64,000 nucleotides of DNA, taken from assembly GCA_029216955.1 (NCBI GenBank), contig JANAVB010015600.1, positions 24,384,538 through 24,448,537 on the forward strand, given 5' to 3'. A model generated the notes under the pieces. It saw only the letters and a program-made list of their open reading frames with translations. It was not told the DNA's origin and did no database searches. This stretch comes from Iris pallida. Its lineage: Eukaryota; Streptophyta; Magnoliopsida; Asparagales; Iridaceae. The position numbers and the translations under genes were made by a program. Below are positions 59,516 to 64,000 of this stretch, piece after piece; the stretch's first letter is position 1; each line of letters opens with the position of its first letter.

Positions 59516-59832
59516 CTGTCCGCCGGATTGTGTAAGGAGAGCGGTTCTACTCGGGTGAAGGTCTGCAACCCTGGTCCTTGTTTGGTTTAAGGGTTGTGGA
59601 TCTGATCCAGAGTGGTTCACGCAATCTTTGCCTTTTCGACGATATCACCCATTGGACTCTTGACCTGTGACCCTTCCTTTTAGATGGTGTTCTGGTTTAG
59701 TTGTTATCCCATTATCTGTCCGCCGGATTGTGTAAGGAGAGCGGTTCTACTCGTGTGAAGGTCTGCAACCCTGGTCCTTGTTTGGTTTAAGGGTTGTGGA
59801 TCCGATCCAGAGTGGTTTACGCTATCCTTGCC
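59516..59832. repeat. 117-bp direct repeat pair in L4 3' LTR
   Basis: Copies at 59516-59632 and 59716-59832, partners of the pair at 53361-53687. Confidence 0.9.
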
Positions 59833-61892
59833 ATCTTTCGACGGCGTTGATTAGTGTTGACCCATGTGTTGGGATTATGATCTTATTCGAGGATTGACTA
59901 TGAGGGGATGATATTGAGATAGTGATAATGGTAGACTAAGTGGATTCTTAGATAGTGTTACTAGTTCTTGGTGATGTTCTAATTTGATCAGATATGTCTT
60001 CGAGGACTTTTGGGTTTTGGATACTGGTGCGAGTGTCTCGCGAAACGAGGAGAATATCGAGGGTATTATTATATGATTTTTACTCGACTTCCTAAACGCC
60101 CAAACCTGGTACCTTTGTGTATCCCGGTAGTTAGAGAACCTGGTTTGATTGCTGTGTCTTGGTAGTTGGGGGGCTTATTTTCTAGTGGCTTGTGATCATT
60201 GACTAGGAGGATTCTTGTGAGTCTGAGGGCCTAGCATTGTTAGGGAGATGAGCTTGGTATTTGGTGGTTGTCTTTAATGACGTGATATTCACTCCATCAT
60301 GGATGGGAGACTCTTGCTAGATTGATCTGGTGGATAGACCGACGGGATGATTGGAGCTCTAGGCTCCCATATATACTTGAGATGTTATTATAGTAGAGGT
60401 TCTGATCTTGTACTTGACCTGATATCCATGCCACGATGGGGGCAGATGACTTCTTGTGACTGACAGAGTTATCCTTGTCCCAGACCCGACTACCTGTGTC
60501 CGTGCTATAAGTCCAGCTTACCCTGTGAGGTACTGGTCCTGACCTTGCACTGCGGTGCCCTTTGTCTATTGGCACTTTGAGGTGCTACTTCCATGATTAT
60601 ATGGCATTGCGATGCCATCTTGATATTCTGGCTATATTGTATGATTACCTGCACGAGTATCTGGTAGTTGGCCTATAGTCTTAGCGTGGTTAGGGTTGCT
60701 TGCTTGCTTGTTGCATAACACTAAGGACGGATCACAACTGGGACTATAGGTACCGAGGCTGATTCTTACTTAGCGTTCTCGTACTGAGGTATGACATCTA
60801 GGAGGATGAGCATGTGACCACGGCATATGATTTCGGATAAATGTAGGGTTAATCTAGGCAACTAAAAATGGTAGAAGCATTGGGAGGGAACGGAATCCCG
60901 AGATCGTGCATTACCGGCCGCCACAGGCTCGTCCTGGCGCGTCGGGGTTGGCCGCCACGGATATGGCAGTATCCGACTACTATATGTACTCCTGCTTAGC
61001 ACGGTGGCCTTCCGAGGGACCGGTACATACCTACCTACTATGCGTTATTTGGCCTCGCTAGCCCTTGCGGGATATGGCACGATCTGAGGATTCCTATATT
61101 GCATTGTTGGGGTAACCTAACCTCCACATAGACAGTCGTAGGCATTTGAGTGGCCGCTTATTTATATAATTATTTGGCTTGTTGCTTGCTAAGCTGGCTG
61201 TCACGTAACGCTGTCCCGGTGCAGTAATTCATTCCCTTGTTCTTGTTTGATGTAGGGATGGATTACTGTTCCGATGACAGACTACGAGTTCCAGTTGGCA
61301 ATGAAAGCATTAGTGGATGTTAGGATGACTGTGATGATTGTTGGTTACTTACGTACTATTAATTGCATTGCTGTCTTATATTCTACAATCGTGCGTTGGT
61401 ACCGCACGATCCTTCACCCTCATTACTGTTGTTCATACGTGTTATTCCTGTTATACATTATATCCTGCTGGTTTTCTTCGCCCGTCCTTGAGCCTTCCTT
61501 TCTGGTACTTGCTACGGTTGGCCTGACCAACCCTGGATTGTTCCCAGATTGCCTGTGACCGACCATTTGGATCTTCCAGACTTGACTTGGAGGACGTGCT
61601 TCAGTTCCTGACCATGAGGGAACTGTGTGGGAAGGTATTCTTGTCTACATTATTTCTTATTGTAGACTCTCTGATTATCATATGAGTATTTCCTATTTTT
61701 CATATGATTATCTCTCTTGTCGTTATTTCATTGATTATTGCCTGTGAATATGAGATCAGATTTAGGCCATAGACTGCTTGCATGCTAGGATACCCAGCAA
61801 GATTCACAGCTACGATCGCCGTATGACGTTTTATACCTCATACGGAGTAGCTGGCCTAGTCCGTCCCAGTATTTCGGTACTGGGGCGTGACA

Positions 61893-61897
61893 ATTTA
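61893..61897. repeat. Right target-site duplication of L4 (ATTTA)
   Basis: Directly follows CGTGACA; continues as CAAGCATTT, the sequence beside element B pol. Confidence 0.95.
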
Positions 61898-61910
61898 CAA
61901 GCATTTATAT

Positions 61911-64000
61911 TTATACATAATACTTTTTAAGGAATTTGCCATTAATAGGCATCATAACAATTCGACCATCCAAATCTGAGAGTTGATAAGCTCCATTTGA
62001 GAAGACTTTGTTCACAACATAGGGACCTTCCCACTTTGCATCGAACTTGCCTTTACTCATATGAGTCATAGTCATAGGACGTCTGACTGTTAGAACGAGT
62101 TCTCCTTTTTGATATGCTCGAACTCTGACTTTCTTGTTAAAAGCTCTTGAGATTCTGGCTTGATAGAATTCGATATTCTGTTGAGCAAATAATCGCTTTT
62201 CATCCAGAGCTTCTAATTCCTGAAGTCGAAGACGATCATTATTCTCGGTAGTAAGTTCATTAGTGATTGCTATCCTTAAAGAAGGAATTTGAATCTCTAA
62301 TGGAAGAACAGCTTCGCATCCATACACCAGAGAAAAAGGTGTACATTTGGTGGCATTACGAACTGTAGTGTGGTAAGCCCACAGACATTCACCAAGTTTC
62401 TCACTCCATTTCCGTTTGTTGGTAGAAACAAACTTCTTTAAGAGTTTGATGATGGTCTTGTTGAAAGTTTCTGCTAATCCATTAGCTGCCGGATTATATG
62501 CGGTAGAAGCCACATTGTTAATCCGATGATCGTCGCAGAATCGAGTAAACTTCTGGCTGACGAACTGTGGTCCATTATCATGAATAATGCATCGAGGAAC
62601 ACCAAATCAGTAGATGACATGATGCTTGATAAAGTTGATGACATTAGAAGTTTTGGCTTCAGATAATGGAATGGCTTCGGCCCATTTGGAGAAATAATCA
62701 GTTATTACGAGAATAAACCGATGACCTTTTGATGACGGCGGATTGATTGGACCGATAACATCCATGCCCCAAGCTTTGAAGTGCCATGATGCTGCCGTTG
62801 GATGTAGAAATTCTGAAGGTTGATGGATAAAATCCACATGGATTTGACAAGCTTTACACTTCTTTGCATATTCGATGGCATCTGATATCATAGTAGGCCA
62901 ATAATAACCCATACGTCGAATACGATCTTGAAGTTTAGGTCCAGGCTGATGTGCTCTGCAAATTCCATCATGTGCTTCGCGGATAATTTGTTGGGCCTCA
63001 TCACCGACAATACATCGAAGAAGTAAACCATCATAAGCTCGACGATATAAGGTTTTTGTAGTATGATTGTAATAAAAACTGAGTGATCGTCGTCTGATAG
63101 ATGCTGCCTCACTCGGATTATCTGGAAGAATATCATTCAATACGAAATCTAAGAAAGGAAGTCTCCAATCTTTATCCGTATTCTGAATCTCAGTCAAACT
63201 ACTGAAGGTGAATTCCATACTAGAATCAGATGAAGATGATACTGATTTACGACTTAATCCAAATCTCTTGTTGTATTGACATCATGAGATGTTGATTCTT
63301 CAATGTCAACTGGAAGTCCTAGAGTTAGATTGTTTTCGAGATGAAATAATTCTCGATTGTAGACAACGATCATTTGTTGACGTCTAACCGGAATAGCTAA
63401 TACTGCCGCAAGATTAGCAAGAGCATCAGCTTCTGTGTTACATGCTCGCCTAACATGCTCGATGAAGAATTCTTCAAATGAAGAAGCCATAGATATAGCC
63501 GATCTATGATAAGGAACCAAATCTTGATGGCGAACTTCATAAGTGCCCCTTATCTGATTGACAATGAGTTTAGAATCTCCGTACGCCTCCAAATGTTGAA
63601 TATTCAAATGTTTAGCGAGCTGAAGACCAATGAGTAATGCATTGTACTCAGCAACGTTGTTTGAACATGGTTGATCGAGAGAATAAGCTCTTTGGAAAGC
63701 AAGACCTTCTGGTGATACAAGAACAATTCCAACTCCAGCAACAATGTCACCATTAGGACCTATTCTTGAAGCTCCGTCAAAGAATAGACGCCAAGTAGAA
63801 TCTTCTTCATCAGTTTGATTTGAGTCTAGGACTTCATCTGGAATTTCATCGTAGAGTTTTGAATTCTCTGGAATTAAATGAGCAGCCAGAAAATCAGCTA
63901 AAGCTTGTCCTTTGACTGATTTCTGAGGGATATAATGCATGTCATACTGTGCAAGTAAGATTCCCCAATTAGCCAATCGAGAATTTAAAACACTTGGTTT
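61911..64000 (-). pseudogene. pol: Element B pol: second RNase H and integrase, broken, runs off the edge
   Basis: The minus strand from 64000 reads the end of the first RNase H connection (ILLAQYDMHYIPQKSVKGQA), the second RNase H (WRLFFDGASRIGPNG, YGDSKLIVNQIRG, NTEADALANLAA), then integrase with an intact zinc finger (CKACQ), DNGPQF and GLAETFN, ending KKYYV at 61911. A frameshift lies between about 63219 and 63256, and a TGA near 62607 replaces an arginine after HHVIY. The spacing of motifs equals that of element A. It is non-functional as it stands. Confidence 0.9.

Larger units (their letters stand above)
51596..61892 (+). mobile_element. L4: complete non-autonomous LTR element with very long LTRs, 10.3 kb
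   Basis: LTRs at 51596-55737 and 57081-61892 flank an internal region of only 1343 bp without gag or pol. Ends are TGTCATATCCC and GGGGCGTGACA, with a perfect ATTTA duplication. The intact LTR (right, 4.8 kb) is over three times the internal length. The primer-site candidate and the sequence before the polypurine tract (TTTCGAGAACGAAATTTTTG) resemble those of L2, so both probably depended on a Tekay/Del-type chromovirus; that is inference. It is the youngest layer visible in the nest. Confidence 0.93.
57081..61892 (+). repeat. L4 3' LTR (full length)
   Basis: It keeps the 669 bp lost from the left LTR, including a CT-rich tract (57255-57470) and a GC-rich, proline-codon-like stretch (57470-57830). 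No clear TATA box is seen before the CT tract. It ends CGGTACTGGGGCGTGACA. Confidence 0.93.
47670..64000 (-). mobile_element. Tat element B: minus-strand Tat retrotransposon inserted in element A pol
   Basis: Reading leftward: pol (64000, off the edge, to 61911), a 3' region split by element L4 (51596-61892), antisense gene cassettes, a polypurine tract (48867-48853) and the 3' LTR (48852-47670). The 5' half is beyond the window. It belongs to the same family group as A (similar pol, LTR and polypurine tract) but differs in the genes carried between pol and LTR. Confidence 0.82.

Overview
The window is plant nuclear DNA made almost wholly of transposable elements. The evidence is a Tat-type Ty3/gypsy polyprotein with two RNase H domains, Ty1/copia gag, a plant L1-type LINE, a CACTA terminus and a plant mobile domain (PMD) protein with GT-AG introns. 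I found no ordinary host gene, tRNA or rRNA. The species cannot be named from this sequence; a flowering plant is the safe reading. Nearly every coding remnant carries stop codons, mostly of the kind produced by C-to-T or G-to-A change, as expected for old, methylated elements.

Layout, 1-9.4 kb: the 3' part of a plus-strand Tat element (called Tat-1: pol to 4690, then a 3' UTR of seven 61-bp tandem repeats and a second ~56-bp periodic motif), followed by a 5'-truncated LINE (5518-7475) and AT-rich DNA. 9.4-22.9 kb: a solo LTR (L1, 9402-22940) split by a complete non-autonomous LTR element (L2, 10942-20736) with a 5-bp target duplication. 22.9-29.3 kb: microsatellites and two minus-strand LTR remnants (24214-25920; one ending at 27171). 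29.3-34.5 kb: two copia elements, one apparently inserted in the other, each with LTR, primer-binding site and a broken gag.

From 31.9 kb to the right edge the sequence is a staircase of insertions of which only the left halves are visible: copia-1, cut by copia-2 (31873), cut by LTR L3 (34459), cut by a CACTA element (38001), cut by Tat element A (38339, minus strand), cut by Tat element B (47670, minus strand). B contains a complete non-autonomous LTR element, L4 (51596-61892, 5-bp target duplication), and continues past 64000.

The most interesting part is the 3' region of the two minus-strand Tat elements. Between pol and the 3' LTR they carry plus-strand (antisense) gene cassettes, each with its own TATA box. 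Element A has a four-exon gene for a PMD protein with acidic and coiled-coil regions (39486-44126, now broken by stops) and an intact 107-codon ORF (44897-45220). Element B has a second intact 107-codon copy (51199-51522), a different small gene (49059-49345) and other decayed exon-like sequence. An array of small hairpins precedes the 107-codon gene, and in A a perfect 22-bp palindrome carrying polyadenylation signals on both strands separates it from the convergent end of pol. Antisense extra ORFs are known in the Tat lineage; the cassette structure and its exchange between elements deserve study.
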